The notes: a model not told the origin generated them from the sequence alone. A stretch of 60,352 bases of DNA from Candidatus Hebobacterum abditum (GCA_029821875.1 JALGXW010000020.1:1-60352), one strand, 5' to 3'; numbered from the stretch's first letter, positions 17,085 through 26,776 are shown. Translations and numbers: made by a program.

Positions 17085-19412
17085 TTGAGCAAGTACACTT
17101 GGGCCGCGTGCCTCGTGCTGGCTCTCTTCACTGCCTGCCACACCGTCTCGCATGCGGAGAAGAACGTCCCGGAGCCAAGCCTGCAACAAAGGAGTGACTC
17201 ACCTATGAATCCATCGGAGGCAAGGTCGGAGGCTGCTTTGGCGACGGTATGTCCCAGTGACCCGGAGGTGCTCTATTTCGGAGTGTGGGTTCAGATCCCG
17301 TGCCGGTCGGTGCCCGATCGGCGGCGCTCCAATCACCCCTTCGGGGCCTGCGAAGTGGCCTTCCGCGGATCGCTGGTGCGCTGGCTTGGCTCCCGAGGCC
17401 CGGACCATGGTCAGGCCGAGGTATACCTCGACGGGAGCCTCGTGGACACGGTCGACGCATACGCACCTCAGGCCCAGGCGTCCCAAGTGCTGTTCGAAAC
17501 GCAGGGCCTGGAGGACGGCCGCATTCACACGCTGCGGATCGTGGTGCGGCGGGAGCGGCATCCGGAGGCGACGGACTGCCTGCAGGGCATAGACAGTTTC
17601 GAGGTGGAGTCAGTGGCGGATTACCCTCGTGAGCTACGGGCGATGGCCATGGATGAGCTCAAGACCATCGCCGTCGGCGGCAAACCCTATCTCACCCCGG
17701 ACCAGTGGGAACCCGTGGCCTATGCGGCCGAAGCGCCCGAAACGGGCGTCCAGCTTCACCCCGGCGTGCTGCGGGACGCCTTCGAGCGGAACATCCGGTA
17801 CATCCTCGACACGGCCGCCAATCCCTGCACCGGGTTTTGGGTGGAGGGCTTGCCCGCTTCCTCCGAGGGGCGGGTGCTCGGAGCGGCGGCACACAGCCTG
17901 CGGTGGGAGGAGCGAGAAGACCTGCGCGCCATCGTCGATGAGATCGTCGAAACGGTCAAGCAGCGCCAGGATGAAGACGGCTACTGCCTGCCCTATGACC
18001 GCTCCTATATGGTCGCGCAGATGCACGGCTTCGACGACGAGCGGCGCAACTACGACCGGGTGAATCTGACCCGGGGCATGGTCGCGGCCGGGCGTGTTGG
18101 CAATGCGGACGCGCTGCCGGTGATGCGGCGCTTCTACGACTGGCTGAACGCCTCCGGCATCTACGCCAGCCTGCTGGCCGGCCCCAGAGATGGATCCGGC
18201 AGCAACTGCAACAACGGGCATGAAGGCGGCCTGCTGATGTACTTCTCCCCTGTCGGCAAGCCGGAGGACGTGGTCGCGCTCAAACGCTACTTCGTCCAGG
18301 ACTTCTTCATCGAGCAGATGCGACGGGCCGAGCCGTTGGCCTTGTGCTACTACCCCTTGCACACCCCGCACTCTTACGTGCTGCTGGCCTTCAAAGCCTG
18401 GCTCGACCACTACCGCGCCACCGGGGCCGCGAAGTACCTCGACGCCGCCCTTGGCGCCTGGGAGGTGGTGCATCGCTACTACGAACACGTGGGCGGCAGC
18501 ATAGCCATCTGTGAAGAACCCAAGGGCGCCTATCCACCCCAGTCCTACCTGCTCACCCGGCACACCGGCGAGACCTGCGGCAGCGTCTTCTGGGCCGACA
18601 TCAACCACCGTCTGCTGCAGTTCTTCCCGGACCGAGAGTCCTACGCGGCCGAGATCGAGAAGTCGATCTTCAACGTGATCCTGGCCGCCCAGGACGCCAA
18701 CGGACATATCCGGTACCACAACCATGTGCACCGCAAGAAGGACCCTCCAACACGTGTCAACACCTGCTGCGAAGTGATGGGCGCGCCCTTCATAGCCCGC
18801 CTGCCGCAGTTCGTCTACTCGATCGACGACGAGGGGCTCTGGATCAACCTCTTCGCGGCCTCGCGGGTCGCCTGGACACATGATGGGAAGGACGTGGCGC
18901 TGGACATGGCCACCGAGTTCCCTTACGACGGCGCGGTTGCGTCTTCGATTGCCACACCGACCGAGACGACCATGTCGATACGGGTGCGTATTCCGTCGTG
19001 GGTCGCCGAGCCGGTGACAGTTACGGTTAACGGCGAGCCAGCCGCAACAGGCACGCCGGGGAGTTACGTGCACCTGGCAAGAACCTGGCAGGATGGCGAC
19101 AGCCTGCGTTTGGTGCTGCCGATGGATTTCCGGGTCACGCCATACACCGGCCTGGATCACAGCCCCAGCCAATGGTGGGAGCCGGCGTCCGTTGTGCCTA
19201 AGCATCGCTACGCCCTCAGCTACGGGCCGCTGCTGATGGCGCTCGCAGGAACGAAGAGTCTTGACCTCAGCCCTGACGAGCTGGCGCAAGCATTGTCCCC
19301 GATCGAGGGCTCTCCACTGCATTTCGCGGTCCGCGGTCGTGATGACTGCCACTTCGAGCCGTACTGGGCGCTCGGGGAAGGGGAGATGACCTGCTTCCCG
19401 GCGCTGAGGTGA
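17085..19412 (+). CDS. GH127-like beta-L-arabinofuranosidase, exported
   Basis: A 775-residue protein beginning at TTG 17085, with GAGGTGA seven bases upstream and a Sec or lipoprotein-like signal (LVLALFTACHTVSHA). Residues ~60-180 look like a carbohydrate-binding beta-sandwich (AEVYLDGSLVDTVDAYA). The rest is the alpha/alpha barrel of the GH127/DUF1680 family. The diagnostic catalytic set is present: ETC in TGETCGSVFW (near residue 496) and adjacent cysteines in NTCCEVMG (near residue 560), which in characterised GH127 enzymes bind zinc and supply the cysteine nucleophile. It likely releases arabinofuranose. The gene ends about 85 bases before the sulfatase gene. Confidence 0.88.
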   Translation: MSKYTWAACLVLALFTACHTVSHAEKNVPEPSLQQRSDSPMNPSEARSEAALATVCPSDPEVLYFGVWVQIPCRSVPDRRRSNHPFGACEVAFRGSLVRWLGSRGPDHGQAEVYLDGSLVDTVDAYAPQAQASQVLFETQGLEDGRIHTLRIVVRRERHPEATDCLQGIDSFEVESVADYPRELRAMAMDELKTIAVGGKPYLTPDQWEPVAYAAEAPETGVQLHPGVLRDAFERNIRYILDTAANPCTGFWVEGLPASSEGRVLGAAAHSLRWEEREDLRAIVDEIVETVKQRQDEDGYCLPYDRSYMVAQMHGFDDERRNYDRVNLTRGMVAAGRVGNADALPVMRRFYDWLNASGIYASLLAGPRDGSGSNCNNGHEGGLLMYFSPVGKPEDVVALKRYFVQDFFIEQMRRAEPLALCYYPLHTPHSYVLLAFKAWLDHYRATGAAKYLDAALGAWEVVHRYYEHVGGSIAICEEPKGAYPPQSYLLTRHTGETCGSVFWADINHRLLQFFPDRESYAAEIEKSIFNVILAAQDANGHIRYHNHVHRKKDPPTRVNTCCEVMGAPFIARLPQFVYSIDDEGLWINLFAASRVAWTHDGKDVALDMATEFPYDGAVASSIATPTETTMSIRVRIPSWVAEPVTVTVNGEPAATGTPGSYVHLARTWQDGDSLRLVLPMDFRVTPYTGLDHSPSQWWEPASVVPKHRYALSYGPLLMALAGTKSLDLSPDELAQALSPIEGSPLHFAVRGRDDCHFEPYWALGEGEMTCFPALR

Positions 19413-19497
19413 CGGAGAGCACAGTGTGATGAACGGTTAGCGAGATGGGCGGTGCGGCCCGTTCAGCAGAGCCGGAGTTGTGAGAAAGGAAACGCAT

Positions 19498-20923
19498 GTG
19501 AGCAGCGCCCGGCCACACATTCTCATTCTGATGACAGACCAACAGCGGGCGGATCACATGAGCTGTGTCGGACATCCCGTGCTGCGAACGCCCAACATGG
19601 ACCGCCTCGCCGCGGAGGGGATGCTCTTCTCGCGCGCCTGCACGACCTCCCCCCTTGTGCATGCCTGCCCGCGCCAGCTTCATCAGCGGCCTCTACCCCC
19701 ACAATCACGGCATGTGGGGCAACTCGGGCCGCCTGCCGGAGGGCGAGGAGAGTCTCTTCCGGCGATTGCAGCAGGCCGGCTACTGCACCGCTCACATCGG
19801 GAAGTCGCACTACTACGCGCATGGCCCAGGGCACCTCAAGGAGCATGAGCCCTACCTGCATGCTCGGGGGTTCGAGGATGTCCATGAGACGACCGGCCCC
19901 TGGGCGACGACGTCTGCCGACTCCTATATGACGGACCGTTGGGCCGAACTCGGCCTCCTCGACGCCTTCCGCGAGGACTATGCGAAGCGCTACCAGCACG
20001 GCCCCACCGCCGTCTGGCCTAGCCCACTGCCGGCGGAGGAGTTTCCCGACAGCTATGTGGGCCGGACCGCGACGGAGTACCTGGAGCAATACAGCGACGA
20101 GCGGCCGTTCTGCCTGTTCGTCGGGTTCGGTGGTCCTCACGAGCCGTTCGACGCGCCTGGCACATATGCCGAGATGTACGCTCCCTCCCAGATGCCGCCC
20201 GCCATCCCCGCCGCCGAGCCCGGCGAATGGGTTCCCGAGCACGTGAGGCAGCAGGCCGCTGAGGGCCATGGCGCCTCGGGGTACTTCAGCACCGCCCAGC
20301 CTCAGGCCACCTCCGATCAGATCGCCGCCCTTCGCGCCAACTACTGCGGAAAGATCTCGCTCATCGACCACTGGTTCGGCCGGATGCTATCTGTCGTGAA
20401 GGAGCGGGGGTGGGCCGAGCAGACTCTGGTCGTCTTCTGGTCCGACCACGGCGAGATGGCGGGAGATCACCGGCGTCTGCACAAGAACGTGTTCTACGAA
20501 TCGGCGCTTCGCATACCCCTGATTCTTCGCTGGCCCGAGCGGACAATCCCCAACACCGTGTCCGATGCTCTGGCATGCACCGTCGACATCTTCCCCACGG
20601 TCCTCGAAGCAGCGGGGGCGGAAGTGGGAGAGCGCTCTCAGGGAACGTCGCTGTGGCCTGTGCTCGAGCGTCCGGACGCAGAACTCCGGAACACTGTGTT
20701 CAGCGAAGTGTTGGGCCCGTGTGGCGAGATCATGGCCCGCACGAAGGAGTGCAAGTACGTCATGGACAGGTCAGGGCGGGGGTGGGCGCTATACGATCTG
20801 CGGAACGATCCCGACGAGCAGGTCAACCTCCTGGGCCGAGAGGATCACCTCTCCCTGGAGCAGGAGATGAGAGAGAAGATACTCGTCTTCCTGGCCTCCA
20901 CCCAGCCCATTCGCTCCGCCTAG
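19498..20923 (+). CDS. sulfatase, frameshifted just before its active-site cysteine
   Basis: The 5' part (GTG 19498, AAAGGA upstream) reads RPHILILMTDQQRADHMSC then NMDRLAAEGMLFSRACTTSP, a standard sulfatase N-terminus. The frame then breaks within a run of six C at 19649-19654. Removing one C joins it to the downstream frame as TSPLCMPARASFISGLYPHNHG, restoring the C-x-P-x-R formylglycine motif (Cys near residue 54). Downstream metal and active-site motifs are intact (GKSHYY, FGGPHEPFD, WSDHGEMAGDH), ending with YDLRNDPDEQVNLLG. It resembles group S1 sulfatases. As given, the sequence cannot make an active enzyme; assembly error or slipped-strand variation are both possible. No signal peptide is visible. 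Confidence 0.85.
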
Positions 20924-21180
20924 TGCGGGACACGTTCGCGGGAGAGCAGGCAGCGGCCGAGGATCGGTAGAGCTTCGGTGGCAGATCGGTAGCGGGCCGC
21001 GCGGGTGTGGGGCGTGGGAACGGCATCGGGCCGGTCGGCGTAGTCCAGGGCATCGGCGGTCATGATCCGCCGCGCCTCGACCGGCTCCTCGGCGAAACCG
21101 GTCAGGTTCGCCTCCAGCGACCTCGCGTCGGCCGCGCGGTCTGCGAGGACGACCACCAGGGAGCGGCGGTCCGGACCCGG
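20920..21180 (-). pseudogene. possible C-terminal remnant of a glycoside hydrolase
   Basis: On the minus strand, ending at TAG 20920-20922, the frame reads DRRSLVVVLADRAADARSL then EANLTGFAEEPVEARRIM. It looks like the closing beta-sandwich of an exported glycosidase such as an arabinofuranosidase, but has no start and no catalytic part. Its stop overlaps the end of the converging sulfatase. The remainder of 21181-21384 shows nothing else. Confidence 0.3.
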
Positions 21181-21384
21181 CCGTGGTCGTGGTCTGCACC
21201 TCGGCGGAATGGCATGTGGAGGGGCAACCGATCACGCGGGCCGAGTGGACCTGCCTCTACGTGCCACACGCGTGGAACGCATTCGTGATCCCTGTGCGAT
21301 GAGATGGGCGACCTGCCAGGAAGCTCGAGAACTCAGCATGGTCTCCCCGGAATGCACAGCATTCCCCAACCCGCACTGGCGGTC

Positions 21385-22983
21385 TCAGTCCACCTGGAAC
21401 GTGGCGCTCCTCTCCGGGCTGTCGGCATAGCCGATCCGCACCGCCTTGGCCCTGACCGTCGCGGTGCCGTGGGGAAGTCGCATCGGGCCCGTGTAGAGGA
21501 GCCAGCGCGCGTTCTCCGTCGAATCGAGCGTGTAGGCGATGGAGGCGCCCTGGGTCGAGCAGTGCAGCTGGATTGCCGCGGGGGACCTCAGCGCACCTCC
21601 CGAGGAAGGCTCGGCGCCATCGGAATCGGCGGACAGAGCGACGAACACAACGGCGTCAGTTCGTGGTTGCGCGCCACCAGGATACCACTGACGCTTCATC
21701 TGCCACTCGTCCACGGTGCCCAGATCGCCCACCGCGGCCCGCCAGTCATCGAGCGCGCGGCGCATGCGCTCCAGGACCGGCCGGTGCTTCGACTCTCCGG
21801 CGAGATTCGTCAACTCATATGGGTCGGTCGCCAGGTCGTAGAGCTCCTCGACGGGTCGGCTGGTCTCGGCGAACCAGTGCTGCTCCCCCTCCAGCTCGCC
21901 GGCGAGATAGCGACGCCAGATCTCTCGCATGATGGGATGTCTGTTCCGGTAGGGGATCCAGAGCATCCTCGGCAGCTCGGGGCGGTAGTTACGCAGATAC
22001 TTGTAGCGATGATCGCGTGCCCCCCTGACCATGTCGTAGGACTCGTCGTACCTGTCCCGCGTGGCGAAGACATACTCCCTCTCAGCGGCGTCCGGCCCCA
22101 TGAGCGGCTGTCCCTGCATGTGGAAGGGGATCGGCGTGCCGGTGAGCGACAGCACTGTCGGGCCGAGATCGATCATGCTGACCAGCCGCTCGTCCACTGA
22201 TCCCGGTGCGAGATGATCGGGCCAGCGGACGATGAGAGGCACACGGATTCCGCCATCGTACAGCCATCGCTTCGAGCGAGGCAGGCCCTCGCCGTGGTCG
22301 CTCCAATGGAACACGATGGTGTTGTCGGCCACCCCGTCCTCCTCGAGCTGCTGCAGCAGCTTGCCGAGGAGCGCGTCGTTCTGGGTGATGTGATCGTACT
22401 GCCGCGCAAGCGCTTTGCGGCACTCCAGGGTGTCGGGGAGGTAGGGGGGAAGCTCGACCGAGTCCGGGTCAGTCTCCGGTTCGCCCACCTCCTCCCACAT
22501 GCCGCTCTCGTGGGTCGTCGTAGGGTTGAACACGGCGAAGAAGGGCTGATCGGCGTCGCGCTCCCGCCAGTGAGCGCCCTCGCGGCAGGCGTCCCATGCC
22601 GTCAGCGGAGGGTGAAACTGGTAGTCGGTCTTCGAGTTATTGGTGCAGAAGTACCCGGCCGCCCGCAGGTACTCCGGGAAGCACTTGACGAAGTGTGGCA
22701 CGGCCGCTGAGTAGGGCGTTGGGAGGCCGGGGGTCGCCGGATTCGTGTGCGTCGTGCGCATGTGGTGGGTGCCGATGGCTGTCTGATACATGCCGGTGAT
22801 CACGGCCGAGCGACTGGGCGCGCAGACGGGGGCGGTGCTGAACGCGTTTGGGTAACGACAGCCCTCCCCCGCGAGCCGATCGAGGTTCGGGGTGTGCGCC
22901 AGGCGGTCGCCATAGCAGCCGTAGCGGGGAGTCGTGTCCTCGAAGGAGACCCACAGTATGTTGGGTCGGCTGGCTCCAGTCAT
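21385..22983 (-). CDS. sulfatase with chitobiase-like C-terminal domain
   Basis: A 532-residue type I sulfatase. MTGASRPNILWVSFEDTTP carries the metal-binding acidic pair. The formylglycine motif is CAPSR (Cys54), followed by SAVITGMYQTAIGTHHMR, FNPTTTHES, and WSDHGEGLPRSKRWLYDGGIRVPLIVRWP. The ending VEELYDLATDPYELTNLA closes the catalytic domain. Residues ~460-532 form an extra beta domain of the chitobiase/Fn3-associated type (IAYTLDSTENARWLLYTGP...VRAKAVRIGY), often used for carbohydrate contact. An AGGAG-type site precedes the ATG. No signal peptide is visible. It is divergent from the radical SAM gene, which begins about 290 bases away. Confidence 0.93.
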   Translation of the reverse strand: MTGASRPNILWVSFEDTTPRYGCYGDRLAHTPNLDRLAGEGCRYPNAFSTAPVCAPSRSAVITGMYQTAIGTHHMRTTHTNPATPGLPTPYSAAVPHFVKCFPEYLRAAGYFCTNNSKTDYQFHPPLTAWDACREGAHWRERDADQPFFAVFNPTTTHESGMWEEVGEPETDPDSVELPPYLPDTLECRKALARQYDHITQNDALLGKLLQQLEEDGVADNTIVFHWSDHGEGLPRSKRWLYDGGIRVPLIVRWPDHLAPGSVDERLVSMIDLGPTVLSLTGTPIPFHMQGQPLMGPDAAEREYVFATRDRYDESYDMVRGARDHRYKYLRNYRPELPRMLWIPYRNRHPIMREIWRRYLAGELEGEQHWFAETSRPVEELYDLATDPYELTNLAGESKHRPVLERMRRALDDWRAAVGDLGTVDEWQMKRQWYPGGAQPRTDAVVFVALSADSDGAEPSSGGALRSPAAIQLHCSTQGASIAYTLDSTENARWLLYTGPMRLPHGTATVRAKAVRIGYADSPERSATFQVD

Positions 22984-23271
22984 TCCACTCTTCTCCTGCC
23001 TCCCTGTCTAGGGCAGTTGAGATTGCGTCGATGAAGTCCCGAGGTCACCCGATGCTCTCAGATTATGGCGCGCTCGCGAGAGAAGGGCAAGCCCAGTGAG
23101 GGTCGGCTCTCCGCGAGAGTGATGCTGGCCACGGTCTATACCGCGACGAGGGCCCGCGGCGTGCCGATCTGCCCCAGGGCTCGGAGGGCTGCAGCACGTT
23201 GCTGCTTCCGATCGTCCCGGAGGCGTGAGGCAAGGAAGGGCATCGCCCGCCTGACGAGTAATAGACGCGTG

Positions 23272-24372
23272 ATGCACTATCCCCAGCCATGGCTGACCGT
23301 GTGTTTGCTGGACGGATGTAACAAGGCCTGCAAGCACTGCTATCGAACTTCTATTCCTTCCGGACGCGGGTTCAGGCTCAGCGAGCGAGAGGCGGCCGCC
23401 AGCCTGGAGGATGCTTCCTCCCTCGCGACCTCGTGCCTGTTCTCGGGGGGAGAACCTACGATGTGGCAGGGGGATGGCATGGACCTGCTGCATCTCCTGA
23501 TAAGCGCGGGGAAACAGCACGGGCGGACAGGGTTCGTGTCAAATGGATATGTCTTCGAGAAGACCGACTATGCGCACGAGTTCATCCGCGGGTATGTGGA
23601 TGAATGCGGGCAGCCTTTGCTGATGATGTTCTCGGTGGATTTCATCCACGAGAATTACGACGCTGCAACCGACAGCATCCCATTTCTGGATAGCCTGCTG
23701 TCCGCACGCGCCGCTTATGCGGCCGAGAAACAAGTGGCCCTATCCCTCATCAGCCACTGGACGAACCGGCCGGAGATCAACATCCCCCTCCACGTCTTCC
23801 GGAACTATGAGCAGCAGGGAGTCCAGTGCAAGATAGATGACTTCATGGCCTGGGGCAGCGGGTCGGAAATAGCGGACCTTTCCTGTTATGTGGAAGTGAG
23901 CTCAAGAGATAAGACTAGCCTGGGACCATATGCCGACCTCCTGGCCCGGCAAATGGTCCTTCAGGACAAGATCACAGGCGAAGAGGAATTCCGAGAACTC
24001 CCGAACGCAGAGCTGTTGAGAAGGCTGTCGGTATGTGGTCGTGCGCCTAACTTCCTCATCTCGTGGGACAGGGACTACTACTACTGCATTCCCCATATGG
24101 GTCATGACTGGCTCGCGGTGTCTGAGATCGGAGGGCTCACCCCGGATTCATGGGAGTCATTCCATTCAGCTCGCCCTGTGTTAGGAGAGATTCACAAGCT
24201 TTCGATATTCGGGGTGCTAGAGAAGTATCGAGCGGTGATCCCCGAGCGCGTGCTCGACGAGGTCTACGCAATGCGAGAGAGCATCCGGTTCGCGGGGTGC
24301 TCGATCTGCCTGCGACTCCATAGGGAGGGAGTGCTGGAAGAGATCAATCAGAGGGCAGGTGATGAACTCTGA
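23272..24372 (+). CDS. radical SAM protein
   Basis: A ~366-residue radical SAM enzyme. The cluster motif CNKACKHC (Cx3Cx2C at residues 16, 20, 23) starts right after the first strand, followed by LFSGGEPTMW, the GGEP motif that holds S-adenosylmethionine. The C-terminal part has cysteines in VCGRAPNFL, YYCIPHMG and GCSICLR, a set that could carry one auxiliary iron-sulfur cluster as in twitch or SPASM-type domains. I chose ATG 23272 because the upstream in-frame stretch is Arg-rich and unlike the family; the ribosome-binding site is weak. The substrate is unknown. Sulfatase genes lie on both sides, so activation of a sulfatase cysteine is one hypothesis, although the motif context is not that of typical anaerobic sulfatase maturases. 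Confidence 0.82.
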   Translation: MHYPQPWLTVCLLDGCNKACKHCYRTSIPSGRGFRLSEREAAASLEDASSLATSCLFSGGEPTMWQGDGMDLLHLLISAGKQHGRTGFVSNGYVFEKTDYAHEFIRGYVDECGQPLLMMFSVDFIHENYDAATDSIPFLDSLLSARAAYAAEKQVALSLISHWTNRPEINIPLHVFRNYEQQGVQCKIDDFMAWGSGSEIADLSCYVEVSSRDKTSLGPYADLLARQMVLQDKITGEEEFRELPNAELLRRLSVCGRAPNFLISWDRDYYYCIPHMGHDWLAVSEIGGLTPDSWESFHSARPVLGEIHKLSIFGVLEKYRAVIPERVLDEVYAMRESIRFAGCSICLRLHREGVLEEINQRAGDEL

Positions 24373-24545
24373 TTCTCTCCCATGATGGGGGCGCGCCAGG
24401 AGGCGCGGTCTCAGGCTGGCAAGGTACACCATCACCCCAGCGCCAACCGCTCCCAACAGAACGGCCCAAAGGGGTTCGAGCGCCGTCCAACCACTTCACA
24501 TGGACCTGCCCGAAGGCATCATGGCCAATGCGGTTTGCAGGTAAC

Positions 24546-26192
24546 TCAGCGGAAGGTGATGTCTCGATGGTTGGAGACCTCGAACTTCCCCGCCTCCAGA
24601 CTGTCGATGTGCTGGCCCTGGATGGTGACGTTCTCGAAGACGATGTTCTCGACGAGGTGGTCGTCGTCGAAGCCCTGGATGATGGAGGGCGGGAAGCGCT
24701 CGCCGCCGACGGCGATGTCCCGGAAGGTGATGTTCTTGATGTGCCCTCGCTCCGCGTCCTTCGTGTAGCGCGAATGGAGTATCTTGAGGTCGAAGAGGAA
24801 GCCGTCCACGCGCTCGATCCGGATATCCTCATAGAGGACATCGCTCACGGTGGCGCGATCGCCGTTGTGGATGGACAACGTGCTCTCCCATCCCTGCACG
24901 TGGATGACGTCGATGTTCCTGAACACAATGTCATGGATGTGCTCGGTCCGTGTCTCAAAGCCGATCTCGAGGGCATTGCCCCACAAGCCGTTCCACAGGA
25001 CTGAGTTCGTCACCAAGATGTCGTAGGAATCATGGTCGACCGAGCCTGGCCCCTCCCCATACTGGACGCTCTTGATGGCAACACAGTCGTCTTTGGTCCG
25101 TATGAAGCAGTCGTCCACCACGACATCCGTGCATCCGCAGATATCGATCCCGTCGTCCCAATCGCGCCAGTTGACGATCTTGAGATTGGTTATGGCAACG
25201 CCCGTTGACCGTTCCACCTTGACAGTCCAGGCGCCACTGTTCAGTATGGTGATGCCCCCCAGTGACGTGTCCGAGCAGTCGGAAAGACGGATCATGTTCT
25301 GCTCGCCCTTGCCGTAGCCGGAACCGTCGAGAATGCCGCGGCCCATGATGCGCACGTTCTTCGCGGCGTAGGCCTCGAAGGCCCCCCGCACCACCGCGCC
25401 GCCCTCGATGTAGACCGTTTCGTTGTCCTTGAGCGTCACCACTCCGGCCCGGTGGATCTCGCCGGCTTCATAGTAGCGCACACCGGGGTCGTCGGGCTTC
25501 GGCGCGTCGGTCTCCGGCGGATTGGCGAAGAGAAACAGGGGACGGCCCGCGTTTCCGTTGATCTCAATGCTCAGATGGCACGGCCGTGTCAGCGTGAAGC
25601 GAATCGTGTTGCCGTCGCGCTCGGGCTCGATCCCGTAACTCAGCGGCCGAATATCCACTGACTCGACTGGCGCCAGCGGCGTGATCGCCACCTCGACCTC
25701 GTCGGCCTCCTCCGGGAAGGAGAACCCCGCGAAGGCGGCCACCCGCGAGTTGTACACGAACACAGGCCGGCCGTCGGCCCGCACCGAGTAATCCGGCGCG
25801 CCCGAAACGGCAATCGGCGCGGGGTAGGTGGTCGGCAAGCTCGACGCCCTTCTCAAGGTGAACCGAGACTCTTCGCCGTCATCGCGGGTCGAGGTGATCT
25901 CGATCGTGTCATCGCCGACCAACCGGCCCTCGTGCTCGTACGTACGCCCCCACACATCGAACCGATACTCGAACTCGTCTCCCCGGAGGCGGCCGTCTGA
26001 GAAGCCGACCTCGCCCCAGGGACTCGCCAATGTTCCGGTGAGAGTATCTCCGTCAAGCGAGTAGGTGAAGGTGAGCTCGTACGGGCCGCCTTCGGTCTCC
26101 ACCGTCGACTGCCACCGGCCCGCAACATTGGCGGCAAATGCCATAGCGCTACATGGAACCAACAGAATCGCGAGAACAAGAATCTCTTTCAT
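24546..26192 (-). CDS. GH28-like right-handed beta-helix hydrolase, exported
   Basis: A 548-residue exported protein with a signal peptide (MKEILVLAILLVPCSAMAFA). Residues ~22-115 form a lipocalin-like beta domain (GRWQSTVETEGGPYELTFTY...). Residues ~230-540 are a parallel beta helix with polygalacturonase-like signatures: NWRDWDDGIDICGC followed by DCFIRTKDDCVAIKS. Those acidic pairs correspond to the catalytic Asp residues of GH28. Repeated NVRIMGRG, DIVFRNIDV and NITFRDIAV rungs support the fold. AAGGA lies before the ATG at 26192. It would attack uronic-acid or rhamnose-containing polysaccharide outside the cytoplasm; GH49-like alternatives cannot be excluded. Confidence 0.85.
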   Translation of the reverse strand: MKEILVLAILLVPCSAMAFAANVAGRWQSTVETEGGPYELTFTYSLDGDTLTGTLASPWGEVGFSDGRLRGDEFEYRFDVWGRTYEHEGRLVGDDTIEITSTRDDGEESRFTLRRASSLPTTYPAPIAVSGAPDYSVRADGRPVFVYNSRVAAFAGFSFPEEADEVEVAITPLAPVESVDIRPLSYGIEPERDGNTIRFTLTRPCHLSIEINGNAGRPLFLFANPPETDAPKPDDPGVRYYEAGEIHRAGVVTLKDNETVYIEGGAVVRGAFEAYAAKNVRIMGRGILDGSGYGKGEQNMIRLSDCSDTSLGGITILNSGAWTVKVERSTGVAITNLKIVNWRDWDDGIDICGCTDVVVDDCFIRTKDDCVAIKSVQYGEGPGSVDHDSYDILVTNSVLWNGLWGNALEIGFETRTEHIHDIVFRNIDVIHVQGWESTLSIHNGDRATVSDVLYEDIRIERVDGFLFDLKILHSRYTKDAERGHIKNITFRDIAVGGERFPPSIIQGFDDDHLVENIVFENVTIQGQHIDSLEAGKFEVSNHRDITFR

Positions 26193-26237
26193 ATATATAT
26201 GTCCTTAACCTCAGTTCTCCCGGCTGGTTCCTGTTCT

Positions 26238-26323
26238 TCAGCCTGTGCCGGTCACTTCGCCGTAGAACCGTTCCAGCCTTGCTGTGACGGGGCTCTCCGC
26301 TGTGTCGTGGGCACTCGATTCCG
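26238..26323. repeat. ~85-bp dispersed element, copy A
   Basis: This sequence (beginning CCTGTGCCGGTCACTTCGCC) matches copies at 36975-37058 and 55597-55682 over about 80 bases with few mismatches. Copy C runs straight into a transposase reading frame, so the element is probably a piece of an insertion sequence. Copy A sits just beside a duplicated sulfatase fragment and another transposase remnant. Confidence 0.7.
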
Positions 26324-26336
26324 CTGGACCAACGGC

Positions 26337-26498
26337 GTTCAGCAGGGCTGTAGCTGTGGGAACGGGAACGAATGCGCACGTGACCAGCGCCCGACCACAC
26401 ATTCTCATTCTGATGACAGACCAACAGCGGGCCGATCACATGAGCTGTGTCGGACATCCCGCGCTGCGAATGCCCAACATGGATCGCCTCGCCGCGGC
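26337..26498 (+). pseudogene. duplicated sulfatase 5' fragment
   Basis: About 160 bases closely match 19459-19618, the start of the upstream sulfatase gene, including the untranslated leader. The translation RPHILILMTDQQRADHMSC then NMDRLAA is nearly the same. The match stops abruptly before the active-site motif, exactly where transposase-like sequence begins on the other strand. It lacks every catalytic residue beyond the first metal site. Confidence 0.8.
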
Positions 26499-26776
26499 GG
26501 ATCACCGACGGCACGGCGGCGCCCAGGATCGACTGTCCTCCGTTCATTGTAATATTCAGTGAAGTCGTAAAACAACTGACCAAGATGATCCAGTTCTCGG
26601 ACGAGCGGCAGCCGCTTCAGACACTCTTGCTTCAGGATCGCCACCGCGCGCTTACTGCGAAGGCGCGGATGACACAGGCAGCGGATGTCGGAAACATCTC
26701 CGCCGTGATTCCGCTCCTTAACGCGGAAACGTCGCCCGAGGGTGCCCCTGGTTGGATTCAGATAGTACAGGGGCAC
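26499..26776 (-). pseudogene. transposase C-terminal remnant (integrase core)
   Basis: The minus strand encodes SKRAVAILKQECLKRLPL, LDHLGQLFYDFTEYYNERR and, after a frame change, ILGAAVPSVIRRG. This aligns by eye with the C-terminal end of the transposase at 55645-56262 (VILTLKYEWLRRVPV, LSELLADFGVYYNQYR, RLGGATSSMIYERG). The first two catalytic Asp residues are missing and the frame is broken, so it is a dead fragment joined to the duplicated sulfatase start. Confidence 0.75.

Noticed and set aside
17634-19352. A 572-codon open frame opposite the GH127-like gene
   Set aside because: It is the antisense mirror of a GC-rich coding sequence, with low-complexity His/Arg/Val content and no recognisable domain; the plus-strand gene has catalytic motifs.
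23031-23099. A 22-codon frame upstream of the radical SAM gene as a peptide precursor
   Set aside because: The ribosome-binding site is weak, there is no core-peptide pattern, and the region between it and the enzyme is uninformative.
24373-24545. A hydrophobic minus-strand stretch (LEPLWAVLLGAVGAGVMVYL)
   Set aside because: It could be the last helix of a lost membrane protein, but has no start, no family match I can defend, and overlaps the radical SAM 3' end.
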